From NCBI GenBank assembly GCA_012510295.1, contig JAAZID010000062.1, positions 1-9,012 on the forward strand: a stretch of 9,012 nucleotides of DNA, given 5' to 3'. Source of the stretch: Methanomicrobiales archaeon. Lineage in GTDB: Archaea > Halobacteriota > Methanomicrobia > Methanomicrobiales > Methanoculleaceae. How positions within the stretch are numbered: the stretch's first letter is position 1; every line of letters begins with the position of its first letter. The notes below the pieces were generated by a model, which worked only from the letters and a program-made list of their open reading frames with translations, was not told the DNA's origin and searched no databases. Positions 1 through 6,340 of this stretch are shown here, in pieces. The position numbers and the translations under genes are program-made.

Positions 1-206
1 ACATCACCTCGACCCGTGGGTTGCAGTATGTGAGCGACGTCTTCACCCCGCCCGACACAGGGCTCGTGGGCGCTGGCGGCATGCATGAGTGGCAATACAT
101 CGCCCCGGAGAGCGGTACCGCCGAGTTCTCCGCGATCTACTGGCGTCCCTGGGAGGGTGTAACCGGAGACGAGACTGCATTCAGGATGGCCTTCACTATC
201 GAGTGA
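1..206 (+). CDS. Chagasin-like peptidase inhibitor (I42 family), C-terminal part
   Basis: This is the 3' end of a gene that begins before the window. The reading frame is open from base 3 and stops with TGA at 204-206. Two of the three loops that chagasin-family inhibitors push into the active site of papain-type cysteine peptidases are visible: a G-x-G-G loop (VGAGGMHEW) and an RPW loop (AIYWRPWEG). The first loop, usually NPTTG-like, and any signal peptide would lie outside the window. Between the loops is the beta-strand pattern expected of the family (EWQYIAPESGTAEFSAIYW). Family members are small, and many bacterial and archaeal ones are exported, but export cannot be judged here. The gene converges on L40e and shows no link in function to the rest of the window. 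The family call is from motif recognition; the inhibited peptidase is unknown. Confidence 0.82.
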   Translation, partial: ITSTRGLQYVSDVFTPPDTGLVGAGGMHEWQYIAPESGTAEFSAIYWRPWEGVTGDETAFRMAFTIE

Positions 207-215
207 TGCACCGCG

Positions 216-264
216 CTCTCCCCCGCAACTGCTGGGGGAGAGACCCCGGCTACTTTATCCGGGG
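216..264 (+). terminator. Paired GC hairpins after the inhibitor gene
   Basis: Starting 10 bases after the inhibitor stop codon is a perfect 9-bp stem, CTCTCCCCC (216-224) with GGGGGAGAG (234-242) and a 9-base loop. One base later comes a second stem, CCCCGG (244-249) with CCGGGG (259-264), whose loop holds TTTAT. No clear U-run follows, so this is not a textbook intrinsic terminator. A 3'-end or stability structure for the inhibitor mRNA is the simplest reading. Confidence 0.5.
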
Positions 265-296
265 GCGCCCTTGCACGGAGCGGCACTCCCGGGCAG

Positions 297-310
297 TCAC
301 CCTCCGGTGA
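297..310 (+). other. Small hairpin in the convergent gap
   Basis: TCACC (297-301) pairs with GGTGA (306-310) around a 4-base loop. It lies between the inhibitor 3' end and the L40e terminator. I see no gene in 207-340. The arm GGTGA resembles a Shine-Dalgarno, but no convincing plus-strand gene follows: the ATG at 315 opens a reading frame that only runs antisense to L40e. Confidence 0.35.
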
Positions 311-340
311 GAAGATGACCTCAATGCGAACATGTGCCCG

Positions 341-367
341 AAAAAAGAGTATACCGGTGTGGACCGG
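341..367 (-). terminator. Intrinsic-type terminator of L40e
   Basis: Read on the minus strand, a 5-bp stem CCGGT/ACCGG (367-363 with 358-354, 4-base loop) is followed after 7 bases by a run of six T (346-341). It begins 14 bases past the L40e stop codon. A U-run is the main archaeal termination signal; the hairpin is short. Confidence 0.6.
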
Positions 368-380
368 ATGTATTTCGGCG

Positions 381-527
381 TTACGCCTTCCGTTCTCGGG
401 ACTTGGGCCGAAGTTCATCCGATCCGCACTTGCGGCAACGGGTTGCGCGGACTGCATTCCGGGCATTGCATCTCATACAGATCTTTACGTTGAGCAGACG
501 TGCTTCAGCTTCGGGAAATCTCGCCAT
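381..527 (-). CDS. rpl40e: 50S ribosomal protein L40e
   Basis: A 48-residue zinc-ribbon protein of the large ribosomal subunit. It opens [20 protein letters not shown] and has four zinc-ligand cysteines, C17-x2-C20 and C31-x2-C34, embedded in many arginines ([13 protein letters not shown]). It ends in the family tail RPKSRERKA. Length and sequence match archaeal L40e, which lacks the ubiquitin moiety fused to it in eukaryotes. The start is the ATG at 527: the sequence upstream in frame is unlike the family, and a GTGGTG Shine-Dalgarno (541-536) sits 8 bases before the ATG. It follows rdgB by 59 bases and has its own TATA-like box, so it may be transcribed alone or as the last gene of the kae1-bud32/rdgB unit. 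Confidence 0.95.
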   Translation of the reverse strand: MARFPEAEARLLNVKICMRCNARNAVRATRCRKCGSDELRPKSRERKA

Positions 528-568
528 ATCAAAAACACCACTTGTCAGATAGGTACTATTTGCTCTTA

Positions 569-579
569 CTAATATTAAC
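569..579 (-). promoter_or_regulatory. TATA-like promoter of L40e
   Basis: The minus strand reads GTTAATATTAG just after the rdgB stop codon. A start site about 26 bases downstream (near 549) would give a leader of roughly 20 bases containing the GTGGTG ribosome binding site. The core is an AATATT palindrome and no strong BRE is seen, so this is a moderate call. Confidence 0.45.
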
Positions 580-586
580 AGTTCTG

Positions 587-1135
587 TCAGGAGATCCGCT
601 CCTGCCTGATCCACGTGCGGAACGCTTCAAGTGCCCGCGCACGGTGGGAGATCCGGCTCTTCTCGGCGAGCGGCATCTCGGCAAGCGTCCTCCCCTCATA
701 GGCGAATATCGGGTCGTAGCCAAACCCCTCCGCCCCCCGGGGGTGGACGATCGTCCCCGGCAGGATCCCGCGGAAGACCCGGATACCATCCTCCCGGGCG
801 AACGCGATCGCGGTCTCGAAGTAGGCGCTCCGGTTCGAGACGCCCTCCATAAGTTTCAGGATCCCCGCATTTCCGATGGTATCCTGGACATATGCCGCGC
901 ACGCGCCGGGAAACCCCCCGAGGGCATCGATGAAGAGGCCGGTATCATCGACGATCAGCGGTCGGGAGAGAGCTTCGTATGCATACGCCGCCTTCCCCCG
1001 CGCAACCTCCCCGACATCGATGTGGCGGAACTCCGGGCACGTGAGAGCGACATGCTCGACCTCAAGCAGTCCCACGAAGTACTCAGCAACCTCGCACGCC
1101 TTACCGGCGTTCCCCGTAACCACCGCGAGCCTCAC
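587..1135 (-). CDS. rdgB: XTP/dITP (non-canonical purine NTP) pyrophosphatase, HAM1 family
   Basis: This 182-residue protein matches the usual length of the Ham1/RdgB family, which hydrolyses XTP, ITP and dITP to monophosphates so that deaminated purines stay out of DNA and RNA. Visible motifs are the nucleotide-binding start TGNAGK (T7, N9, K12), the acidic pair in [10 protein letters not shown] (D63, D64), [10 protein letters not shown] (74-83), the base-recognition segment GFGYDPIF (137-144) and the C-terminal [11 protein letters not shown] (159-169). The start is GTG at 1135-1133, which overlaps the TGA of kae1-bud32 as GTGA, so translation is probably coupled to that gene. The family identity is secure; the coupling is inferred from the overlap. 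Confidence 0.95.
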   Translation of the reverse strand: MRLAVVTGNAGKACEVAEYFVGLLEVEHVALTCPEFRHIDVGEVARGKAAYAYEALSRPLIVDDTGLFIDALGGFPGACAAYVQDTIGNAGILKLMEGVSNRSAYFETAIAFAREDGIRVFRGILPGTIVHPRGAEGFGYDPIFAYEGRTLAEMPLAEKSRISHRARALEAFRTWIRQERIS

Positions 1136-2715
1136 AGGTACCGCCCTCGCAGTTCCACCTCGTGCTCGCGGGAGAGGATCTCATCCGCCCCGGGAAACGC
1201 ACCCGCATACCCCTCGATGAAGGCTACCTTCAGTTCATCGAAGTCCTCCGTGGTGCTCGCAAGCGTCTGGAAAAAGACATGGAGATCCACCCCTCGCGCC
1301 TCCACCTCCGGCGACGTGGACGCGAGCCCGAAGTCGATCAGGACGCACTGCCCGTCGCGGACGATCATGTTGCTCGTCGTCAGGTCGCCGTGGACAATCC
1401 CGGCCCCGTGCAGTCTCCCGACCGCTTCACCGGCGAGACCGACGTTCTCCGGCGTCGTGACATACTTCAGCAGATCCCCTCTGATCCGTTCCATCACTAT
1501 CGTGTCGGCCGTAATGTCCCGGATCACCGGGGTCGGAACCCCTGCACGCCGGGCCGTCGCGATCAGGCGCGCCTCGGCACGGGTCCGCTCAGTGATAAGC
1601 CGACGGTCAAGGGCGAGGTTCCTGTAACGCTTGCTCACCCGGTGTTTGACCACGTCCTCCTCCCGGATCTTCACCACGGCCTCTGCACCCCGGGCGACGC
1701 CCTCCTCGTGTGGCCCGGCAACAAATATATCGCCGGGTTCAGTCCGCCAGGTGATCGCCACCTCATCAGCCCGATAGCCCGGCCGGATCTGCGACTCTTC
1801 AAGGGGAAGCGTGACGCCGTGCTCGAGCATGACCTTCCCCGTGTATGCGATCATAGCGCCGTTGTCACCGAGATACATCCGCTCCGGGACGGCAAACGAT
1901 GCCCCCCGGTCTTCGCACATCATACCGAGCATCTCCTGGAGTCGCGCGTTCGCACCGACACCGCCGACCAGGAGCACCTCATCCTTGCCGGCATGCGCGA
2001 GCGCCCGCTCAGTCACCTCGACAGACATCGCAAACGCAGTCTCCTGGAGACCCGCGCAGACATCTTCGAGCGGTGCCGTGCTCTCCCGGGCAGCGCTGAC
2101 GAGCCCGGAGAAGGCGAGGTCCATCCCCTTCACCGTATACGGGAGCTCGATGTACTCCCCCTGCCGGGCGAGTCTCTCGATGGCCGGGCCGCCCGGGTGC
2201 GGGAGGTCGTGGCTCCGGGCAAACTTATCGAGCGCGTTTCCAAGCCCGATATCCAGCGTCTCCCCGAAGATCCGGTAACGGCCGCCCAGGAAACCGAGCA
2301 CCTGGGTGTTTGCACCGCTCGCGTAGAGGACGATCGGATCGTCAAACCCGGTCGCCCACCTCCCGATCTCGATATGTGCGACGCAGTGGTTGACACCGAT
2401 GAGCGGTACACCGAGAGCTATCGAGAGCGCGCGTGCAGCGGTCGCGACCGTCCTGAGGGCCGGACCGAGGCCGGGGCCCTGGGAGAAGGCGACCGCCCGG
2501 ATCTTCTCCGGATCGGTGAGTGTCCGGGATACGACCTCCTTCATCATCGACGCATGGTGCTGCGCGGCCTCCCTCGGATGGATCCCCCCTTTCGGCGGGA
2601 CGTAGGGCGCAGAGTGAAGGGCGACCAGATCGTCTCCAAAGAGGGCAGCGCTCAGGTTCCAGGCCGTCCCCTCAAGCCCCAGCACCAGCCCATCCCCGGG
2701 CGCTATATCATGCAT
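1132..2715 (-). CDS. kae1-bud32: Kae1-Bud32 fusion (KEOPS, tRNA t6A37 threonylcarbamoyltransferase and kinase/ATPase)
   Basis: This 527-residue fusion joins two KEOPS subunits, as in Methanocaldococcus jannaschii MJ1130. Residues about 9-325 are Kae1, which transfers threonylcarbamoyl to A37 of ANN-decoding tRNAs. They carry LGLEGTAWNLSAA, the metal-binding HCVAH (H110, H114), YASGANTQV and YLGDNGAM (D284, a likely metal ligand). Residues about 340-527 are the small RIO-like kinase/ATPase Bud32: GAEAVVKI, lysine K357 in KHRVSKRYR, helix glutamate E381, catalytic loop HGDLTTSN (D444, N449) and DFGLA (D461). All catalytic residues I expect are present. The other KEOPS subunits, Cgi121 and Pcc1, are not in the window. 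The start is the ATG at 2715. Homologues often begin right before the LGLEGTA segment, so a start near codons 10-11 (GTG at 2685) is possible. No strong ribosome binding site precedes the ATG. Confidence 0.96.
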   Translation of the reverse strand: MHDIAPGDGLVLGLEGTAWNLSAALFGDDLVALHSAPYVPPKGGIHPREAAQHHASMMKEVVSRTLTDPEKIRAVAFSQGPGLGPALRTVATAARALSIALGVPLIGVNHCVAHIEIGRWATGFDDPIVLYASGANTQVLGFLGGRYRIFGETLDIGLGNALDKFARSHDLPHPGGPAIERLARQGEYIELPYTVKGMDLAFSGLVSAARESTAPLEDVCAGLQETAFAMSVEVTERALAHAGKDEVLLVGGVGANARLQEMLGMMCEDRGASFAVPERMYLGDNGAMIAYTGKVMLEHGVTLPLEESQIRPGYRADEVAITWRTEPGDIFVAGPHEEGVARGAEAVVKIREEDVVKHRVSKRYRNLALDRRLITERTRAEARLIATARRAGVPTPVIRDITADTIVMERIRGDLLKYVTTPENVGLAGEAVGRLHGAGIVHGDLTTSNMIVRDGQCVLIDFGLASTSPEVEARGVDLHVFFQTLASTTEDFDELKVAFIEGYAGAFPGADEILSREHEVELRGRYL

Positions 2716-2738
2716 AAAACAGGTATCGCTCCATTGCG

Positions 2739-2782
2739 AAAAACTGACCGCGGCCGTGACCTGCAGATGAAATGCGGCCGCG
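2739..2782 (-). terminator. Intrinsic terminator after S24e-S27ae
   Basis: On the minus strand an 8-bp all-GC stem, CGCGGCCG/CGGCCGCG (2782-2775 with 2756-2749, 18-base loop), is followed after 5 bases by TTTTT (2743-2739). It begins 31 bases past the S27ae stop codon. It separates the ribosomal-protein genes from kae1-bud32, whose ATG lies 23 bases beyond. A second small stem, CCCCG/CGGGG (2784-2788 with 2800-2804), lies between the stop codon and this hairpin. Confidence 0.65.
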
Positions 2783-2813
2783 ACCCCGTATTCAGGTATC
2801 GGGGTGTGAGGAT

Positions 2814-2969
2814 CTACTTCCGAAACTCAGTGTAGCCGCACTTGCCGCAGGCTACCCGGTCTTTGTGCTCGGCCATCAGCACGCCGGGGCCACACCGGGG
2901 GCAGTGCCGCTTCTTCAGGACGATCGTATCGCCCTTGACCTCGTAACACTCGTGTCTCTTGACAGCCAT
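2814..2969 (-). CDS. rps27ae: 30S ribosomal protein S27ae
   Basis: A 51-residue zinc-ribbon protein of the small ribosomal subunit. It opens [20 protein letters not shown] and carries zinc ligands C23-x2-C26 (HCPRCGPG) and C41-x2-C44 ([10 protein letters not shown]), ending EFRK. The archaeal form lacks the ubiquitin fused to eukaryotic S27a. The ATG is at 2969-2967, 5 bases after the S24e stop, and the overlapping GTGAAG just upstream can serve as ribosome binding site. The S24e-S27ae pair is a conserved archaeal arrangement. The stop is TAG at 2816-2814. Confidence 0.95.
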   Translation of the reverse strand: MAVKRHECYEVKGDTIVLKKRHCPRCGPGVLMAEHKDRVACGKCGYTEFRK

Positions 2970-2974
2970 GCTCT

Positions 2975-3268
2975 TCACGCCTCGCTCTCGACCTTCGGTT
3001 CACCGCGCTTGAGCAGGTAGTCTCGTTCTGTCGACTTCCGGCTCTCCTCATCGTCGTATATACGGGCGCGCCCGGTGGCCTCCATCTTTCCGAACCGGGT
3101 CTTCAGCGAGTCCAGCACGAGAAGGTTCTCATCCTTATTCAGCATCGCGGCGAGCTTCTCCTGGATGCTCTTCCGCGAGGGTGTCGGGCCGTCGAAGGTG
3201 AGAGTAAACACAACCTCCCTCCTCTTCAACACCTCGTTCCTCACGTCATGGGTAATTTCAAACTCCAT
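2975..3268 (-). CDS. rps24e: 30S ribosomal protein S24e
   Basis: A 97-residue small-subunit protein of normal archaeal S24e length. It begins [19 protein letters not shown]. The family core follows, [18 protein letters not shown] (45-62), then [21 protein letters not shown] (starting near 74). The tail is highly charged ([13 protein letters not shown]). The start is the ATG at 3268: upstream residues in frame are unlike the family, and a TATA box at 3295-3305 places the transcription start only a few bases before this ATG, so the mRNA is probably nearly leaderless. It is followed 5 bases later by S27ae. It is separated from the upstream DUF359 gene by 77 bases, so it probably has its own promoter. 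Confidence 0.95.
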   Translation of the reverse strand: MEFEITHDVRNEVLKRREVVFTLTFDGPTPSRKSIQEKLAAMLNKDENLLVLDSLKTRFGKMEATGRARIYDDEESRKSTERDYLLKRGEPKVESEA

Positions 3269-3294
3269 CGATATCCCTAAAATGTTGTTGGCAG

Positions 3295-3305
3295 ATTTAT
3301 TTAAA
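3295..3305 (-). promoter_or_regulatory. TATA box of the S24e-S27ae unit
   Basis: The minus strand reads TTTAAATAAAT, an excellent archaeal TATA box in an AT-rich island inside GC-rich sequence. Its centre is about 32 bases from the S24e ATG, predicting a leader of only about 5 bases. It lies in the 77-base gap after the DUF359 gene and so acts as an internal promoter within the minus-strand block. Confidence 0.7.
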
Positions 3306-3345
3306 CTCTGGGATGACGCGCAGGTAACGGTCCCGGCCACAGGCC

Positions 3346-3831
3346 TCACTCGCGCACAAAGAGATCCAGGATGGCTTCTGCATCCCGTTTTGCCGATGCA
3401 TCGACGATCCTTAAAACAACCCCCTCGCCGGGTTGGCCGTAGAGAACGGCCGAACCCGGCGGCGCGGCGATAACGAGCGGAATGACCGCAAGATCCTCCT
3501 CACCATCGACGAAGATCACGCCCGGCGGATCGCGGACCACATCATCGATAGCCGCCACGAGATCATCGGTGATCGTGCCCGGAGGGTTCCTCGCTGTGAC
3601 CCTTCGTGCAGAAAGCAGGGGTGAGCAGGTGCAGGGGGTGCGCATCGTGTAGCCGTCGATGATGGCGATATCAGGAACGATCCCTGCACCGAGGAGGTTG
3701 TGAGTCACCACATCCCCGACGGCGTAGATCGCCCGACCCTCGATCCGGGGCAGGAGCTCGCTTATATCGTGGTAGAGCGTCCCGAACGGAACCTTCAGAA
3801 GATCCCGATGTGCCCCGGGAAGCCGGAGCAT
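3346..3831 (-). CDS. GTP-dependent dephospho-CoA kinase (DUF359 family)
   Basis: A 161-residue protein of the DUF359 family, whose Thermococcus member was shown to phosphorylate dephospho-CoA with GTP, the last step of archaeal CoA synthesis. The signature is AVGDVVTHNLLGAGIVPD (37-54), followed by IAIIDGYTMR (55-64) and the acidic segment FVDGEEDLAVIPLVIAAP (107-124). These match the family pattern GDVVT...PD..I.DG and VDGEEDL. Start: the ATG at 3831 shares its A with the Spt4 stop (TGATG), and MLRLPGAHRDLLKVPFG matches a family N-terminus, so a longer reading is unlikely. It is an unusual metabolic member among transcription and translation genes; tight coupling to Spt4 implies co-expression. 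The family call is firm; the reaction is by homology. Confidence 0.9.
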   Translation of the reverse strand: MLRLPGAHRDLLKVPFGTLYHDISELLPRIEGRAIYAVGDVVTHNLLGAGIVPDIAIIDGYTMRTPCTCSPLLSARRVTARNPPGTITDDLVAAIDDVVRDPPGVIFVDGEEDLAVIPLVIAAPPGSAVLYGQPGEGVVLRIVDASAKRDAEAILDLFVRE

Positions 3832-4031
3832 CAACGGACCTTCAGGGCGTATCGACCGGCCATGGTGATGTTCATCTTCTTTGCGATATCCGATCGCTCG
3901 GGATCGATGATCACCACATACCCCGCCCAGTCCTCGCTCAGGTTCGTCGTGCCGCAGATCACACAGGATCCCCCATCGACAACACGGTGACACTCGCGGC
4001 AGACCCGGACAACCTTCTTACGCACGACCAT
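3831..4031 (-). CDS. spt4: Transcription elongation factor Spt4 (RpoE2)
   Basis: A 66-residue zinc protein, formerly called RNA polymerase subunit E''. Zinc ligands are C11-x2-C14 (CRECH) and C23-x2-C26 (CVICG). They are followed by the core SEDWAGYVVIIDPERSDIAKK (from S32), in which the family's W.G.V.I.DPE.S.IA pattern is plain. Spt4 pairs with the NGN domain of Spt5 and clamps RNA polymerase for processive elongation. The ATG at 4031 shares one base with the rpo7 stop codon (TAATG), and its own TGA shares one base with the next gene, so three genes are chained by single-base overlaps. Spt5 is not in the window. Confidence 0.95.
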   Translation of the reverse strand: MVVRKKVVRVCRECHRVVDGGSCVICGTTNLSEDWAGYVVIIDPERSDIAKKMNITMAGRYALKVR

Positions 4032-4600
4032 TATGCCGCCTCTTTTCCTCTCTCCTCTTCAAACTCTTCATCCAGCCAGACCGTGGTTCCAAGGCCCGAT
4101 TGCCGCATGGTAAGGCCGATCTTGCTCTCCCGGGGCTCACGTTCATTGAGTGAAAGCGCGACGACCCGCGCCCGGACGCCATCACCCACGGTGATGTAGC
4201 GCTTCGAATCCTGACAGATCAGCCGGCCGTTTTTCTCGTCGTAGTTGATATACTCATCGGATATCTGGCTCACGTGGAGCATGGCATCGATCGGACCGAG
4301 ACTGATGAACGCACCGAAACTCGTCGTCTCCACCACCTCGCCCTCGATCACTTCCTGGAGCGCCAGGCGAAGCACCACCGCCTCGAATCTGACGTCGTAG
4401 TAGACGGCGCCGTCGCCCGGGATCAGTTCTCCTTCACCGATATCGAGAACCTTTGTGACCGCAATGAAGATACCGATCTCCTTTGCGATGCTGCCTTCCA
4501 GCTGCTCCTGCAGCACGTTGAGGATGACCACATCAAGGTCTTCCCCGAGACGGTGGGGCGGAACCCGCACCTTATCCTCAAGTGTCATCGTATAGTACAT
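4031..4600 (-). CDS. rpo7: DNA-directed RNA polymerase subunit Rpo7 (RpoE')
   Basis: A 189-residue homologue of eukaryotic Rpb7. It forms the polymerase stalk with Rpo4 and helps open-complex formation and nascent RNA binding. The N-terminal RNP-like domain starts MYYTMTLEDKVRVPPHRLG and includes GIFIAVTKVLDIGEGELIPG (43-62) and VYYDVRFEAVV (66-76). The S1 domain spans about 82-167 (EVIEGEVVETTSFGAFISLG, then DAMLHVSQISDEY). The C-terminus is acidic and rich in glutamate (EEFEEERGKEAA). The start ATG at 4600 lies 10 bases after the PIN gene stop, with GTGA about 7 bases upstream as ribosome binding site. Rpo4 is not in the window. Confidence 0.96.
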   Translation of the reverse strand: MYYTMTLEDKVRVPPHRLGEDLDVVILNVLQEQLEGSIAKEIGIFIAVTKVLDIGEGELIPGDGAVYYDVRFEAVVLRLALQEVIEGEVVETTSFGAFISLGPIDAMLHVSQISDEYINYDEKNGRLICQDSKRYITVGDGVRARVVALSLNEREPRESKIGLTMRQSGLGTTVWLDEEFEEERGKEAA

Positions 4601-4610
4601 AGTCTTTCAC

Positions 4611-4991
4611 TTACCCTCTCATCAGGTCCAATCTCTTCCGTCCTCGCATTGAGACAACACTAATTTGCTCGCGGAGGAGGGCATTCCGGAGTTCCCGGTC
4701 GTTCGTCACCACGGTGCATTCCTCCCGCAGGGCATACTCAAGCACCCTCGCATCCACGCCTTCCGCGCTGCTCCCGCTCGGCATGACGCTCGCGCGCCGG
4801 GCCAGCGCCAGGCCCACGCGAGCGGCGACGGCATCCCGACCTCCGCCCCGGGCGAGTCCTGAGAGCTCACCGACCACCTCTTCAAGCGTGACCGGCTCAA
4901 AATCTCCGAAAATACCCAGAAGTTCATCATACAGGTCTATCCCGAACTGTACCGGCATAAGGAAAGCATTTGTGTCGAGAAGAACCCTCAC
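4611..4991 (-). CDS. PIN-domain protein, archaeal Fcf1/Utp24 type
   Basis: A 126-residue PIN-domain protein with acidic residues expected for Mg2+-dependent RNA cleavage: D6 ([15 protein letters not shown]), E42 (VVGEL), D80 ([10 protein letters not shown]) and D98 ([12 protein letters not shown]). The FGIDLYDEL stretch and C-terminal [12 protein letters not shown] fit the archaeal group related to Fcf1/Utp24, rRNA-processing nucleases of the small-subunit processome. Start choice: an ATG at 5024 would overlap eIF2-gamma by 37 bases, whereas GTG at 4991-4989 overlaps the eIF2-gamma TGA as GTGA and begins at the usual family N-terminus, so GTG is preferred. The position directly after eIF2-gamma and before rpo7 is typical of this family and argues against a VapC toxin. 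The exact RNA substrate is unknown. Confidence 0.85.
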   Translation of the reverse strand: MRVLLDTNAFLMPVQFGIDLYDELLGIFGDFEPVTLEEVVGELSGLARGGGRDAVAARVGLALARRASVMPSGSSAEGVDARVLEYALREECTVVTNDRELRNALLREQISVVSMRGRKRLDLMRG

Positions 4992-6223
4992 TCGACCAGA
5001 ACGCCCATGCCGATCAGTCGCCATCGCCCGCCGACCTGTCTACTGATGGCGATCCTTGAACCAACCTCCGCACAGACTGCCCGCTTCAGCTGGGTCTCCA
5101 CCTGATTCTTCCGCGCGCTTACGACCACACCGACAGTGACAGCGGTGCCGACCGAGAGCATCAGGGGTTCCTTATGCTTGAGTGGTTCGATGATCTGCTC
5201 ACTATCTGCACCGACCACACGATCCATGAGCGTAACATCAAACTTCAGCCGATCCCGGACCGGCGGCAGTTTCCCGATGCGCCCGGCGACCTGTCCGGCG
5301 AGGGCATCACTCTTCGTCAGCGCCGGATCGAGTTTCGTCGCGATACCGAGGAGGCCACCGGGCGCCGCCTCAGTCACCTTGATCTTTCCGGCGTTGATCG
5401 ATGTGATCTTTGTTGTGACCGGCTCCCACTTCATCCGGTTCTCGATCTGAACCTGCCGGCCGGGCCGGATCTCGATCTCATCACCCTCCTGAAGGACTCC
5501 CCGGATGAGCGAGCCCCCTATGACGCCACCCTTCACGTCTCTCCAGCTACCGCCGGGCTTGTTGATATCAAACGACCGGGCGACGAGTAGCATCGGGTCG
5601 ATCTCCGGGTCGCGGGCAGGCTCCGGGATGACCTCATCAAGGGTCTGGATCAGGGCACCGATATTGACCCCCCTCTGCGCCGATGTGGGGATGATAGGTG
5701 CGTTTTCAGCGATGGTTCCCTTGATGAACCGCTTTATCTGTTTATAGTGTTCCAGTGCTTCGGCCTGGGTGACCACATCGATCTTGTTCTGGACGATGAC
5801 GATCTTGTCGATCCCGACCAGCTCAAGCGCCATCAGGTGCTCCTTGGTCTGAGGCTGAGGGCAGGACTCGTTGGCGGCGATAACGAGCATCGCTCCATCC
5901 ATCAGTGCCGAGCCGGAGAGCATCGTCGCCATCAGTGTCTCGTGGCCCGGGGCATCGACGAATGAGACCGTCCGGAACGGGACCGCGCGGCCTCCGCAGA
6001 CCGGACATTCGGCCCGGGATGTGTATGCCCCGGCCCCCTCGCACTTTTCACATTTATAGAACGTCGCATCTGCGTAGCCGAGCCGGATGGAGATGCCGCG
6101 CTTGATCTCCTCACTGTGCCTGTCCGTCCAGGTACCGGTCAGCGCGCTGACCAGGGTGGTCTTGCCGTGATCGACATGACCTACGAGCCCAATATTGACA
6201 CCGGGAATGAGTGCATCTCGCAA
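4988..6223 (-). CDS. eif2g: Translation initiation factor aIF2 subunit gamma
   Basis: The GTPase core of the aIF2 heterotrimer that brings initiator Met-tRNA to the small ribosomal subunit. With the start used here it has 411 residues, normal for the family. Motifs: P-loop GHVDHGKT (15-22), switch region [13 protein letters not shown], zinc knuckle C58/C61/C73/C76 (CEKC and CPVC), DAPGH (90-94), NKID (146-149) and TSAQRG (180-185). Beta-barrel domains II and III follow, including [20 protein letters not shown] and the C-terminal [12 protein letters not shown]. The start is probably TTG at 6223-6221. It gives [20 protein letters not shown] and has AGGAGGT (6240-6234) 10 bases upstream. The other in-frame TTG at 6247 lies at or before the predicted transcription start. 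It heads the PIN-rpo7-spt4-DUF359 operon. Confidence 0.96.
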   Translation of the reverse strand: MRDALIPGVNIGLVGHVDHGKTTLVSALTGTWTDRHSEEIKRGISIRLGYADATFYKCEKCEGAGAYTSRAECPVCGGRAVPFRTVSFVDAPGHETLMATMLSGSALMDGAMLVIAANESCPQPQTKEHLMALELVGIDKIVIVQNKIDVVTQAEALEHYKQIKRFIKGTIAENAPIIPTSAQRGVNIGALIQTLDEVIPEPARDPEIDPMLLVARSFDINKPGGSWRDVKGGVIGGSLIRGVLQEGDEIEIRPGRQVQIENRMKWEPVTTKITSINAGKIKVTEAAPGGLLGIATKLDPALTKSDALAGQVAGRIGKLPPVRDRLKFDVTLMDRVVGADSEQIIEPLKHKEPLMLSVGTAVTVGVVVSARKNQVETQLKRAVCAEVGSRIAISRQVGGRWRLIGMGVLVE

Positions 6224-6233
6224 AAGTTTTCGA

Positions 6234-6240
6234 ACCTCCT
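6234..6240 (-). promoter_or_regulatory. Strong ribosome binding site of eIF2-gamma
   Basis: The minus strand reads AGGAGGT, matching the archaeal 16S rRNA 3' end. It lies 10 bases before TTG 6223 and downstream of TTG 6247, so it decides for the shorter protein. Confidence 0.6.
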
Positions 6241-6251
6241 TATCCAATATA

Positions 6252-6262
6252 TAGTGACACTA
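6252..6262. promoter_or_regulatory. Perfect palindrome in the eIF2-gamma promoter
   Basis: TAGTG-A-CACTA is a perfect inverted repeat of 5-base arms around one base. It lies immediately downstream of the eIF2-gamma TATA box and upstream of its predicted start site, where a bound protein would block polymerase entry. No regulator is identified; a chance palindrome is possible. Confidence 0.3.
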
Positions 6263-6274
6263 CTTATACATAAT
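6261..6274 (-). promoter_or_regulatory. TATA box of the eIF2-gamma operon
   Basis: The minus strand reads ATTATGTATAAGTA. Taking the core TGTATAAG as the TATA box, transcription would begin near 6241, right at the ribosome binding site, leaving a leader of about 18 bases before TTG 6223. A second AT-rich run (ACTATATATT, about 6246-6255) is an alternative box. Confidence 0.5.
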
Positions 6275-6340
6275 CAGTAGGGATTCCATCTCCACTCCCT
6301 GCCGGGCATGCCTGTAGCATCCATTGACTGCCCATTTTCT

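Noticed and set aside
500..1627. A 375-codon plus-strand open frame opposite L40e, rdgB and bud32
   Set aside because: It is a shadow of real minus-strand genes with low-complexity R/P/S-rich translation and no ribosome binding site or promoter.
1162..2835. A 557-codon open frame on the plus strand opposite kae1-bud32 and S27ae
   Set aside because: It is the antisense of well-identified genes in GC-rich sequence; the product is arginine/proline-rich and resembles no family I know.
3832..3993. Longer form of the DUF359 protein starting at 3993
   Set aside because: The extra residues are an out-of-frame reading of spt4; the ATG at 3831 gives the family N-terminus and a TGATG junction.
4611..4991. 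VapC-type toxin of a toxin-antitoxin pair
   Set aside because: No antitoxin gene is next to it; it sits between eIF2-gamma and rpo7 and matches the Fcf1/Utp24-like archaeal group better.
4989..5024. ATG at 5024 as the start of the PIN gene
   Set aside because: It would add 11 residues inside the eIF2-gamma coding region that are unlike the family N-terminus; GTG 4991 gives a GTGA overlap and the expected start.
6305..6312. GGCATGCC palindrome as an operator
   Set aside because: An 8-base palindrome in GC-rich DNA is common by chance and does not extend beyond 8 bases.
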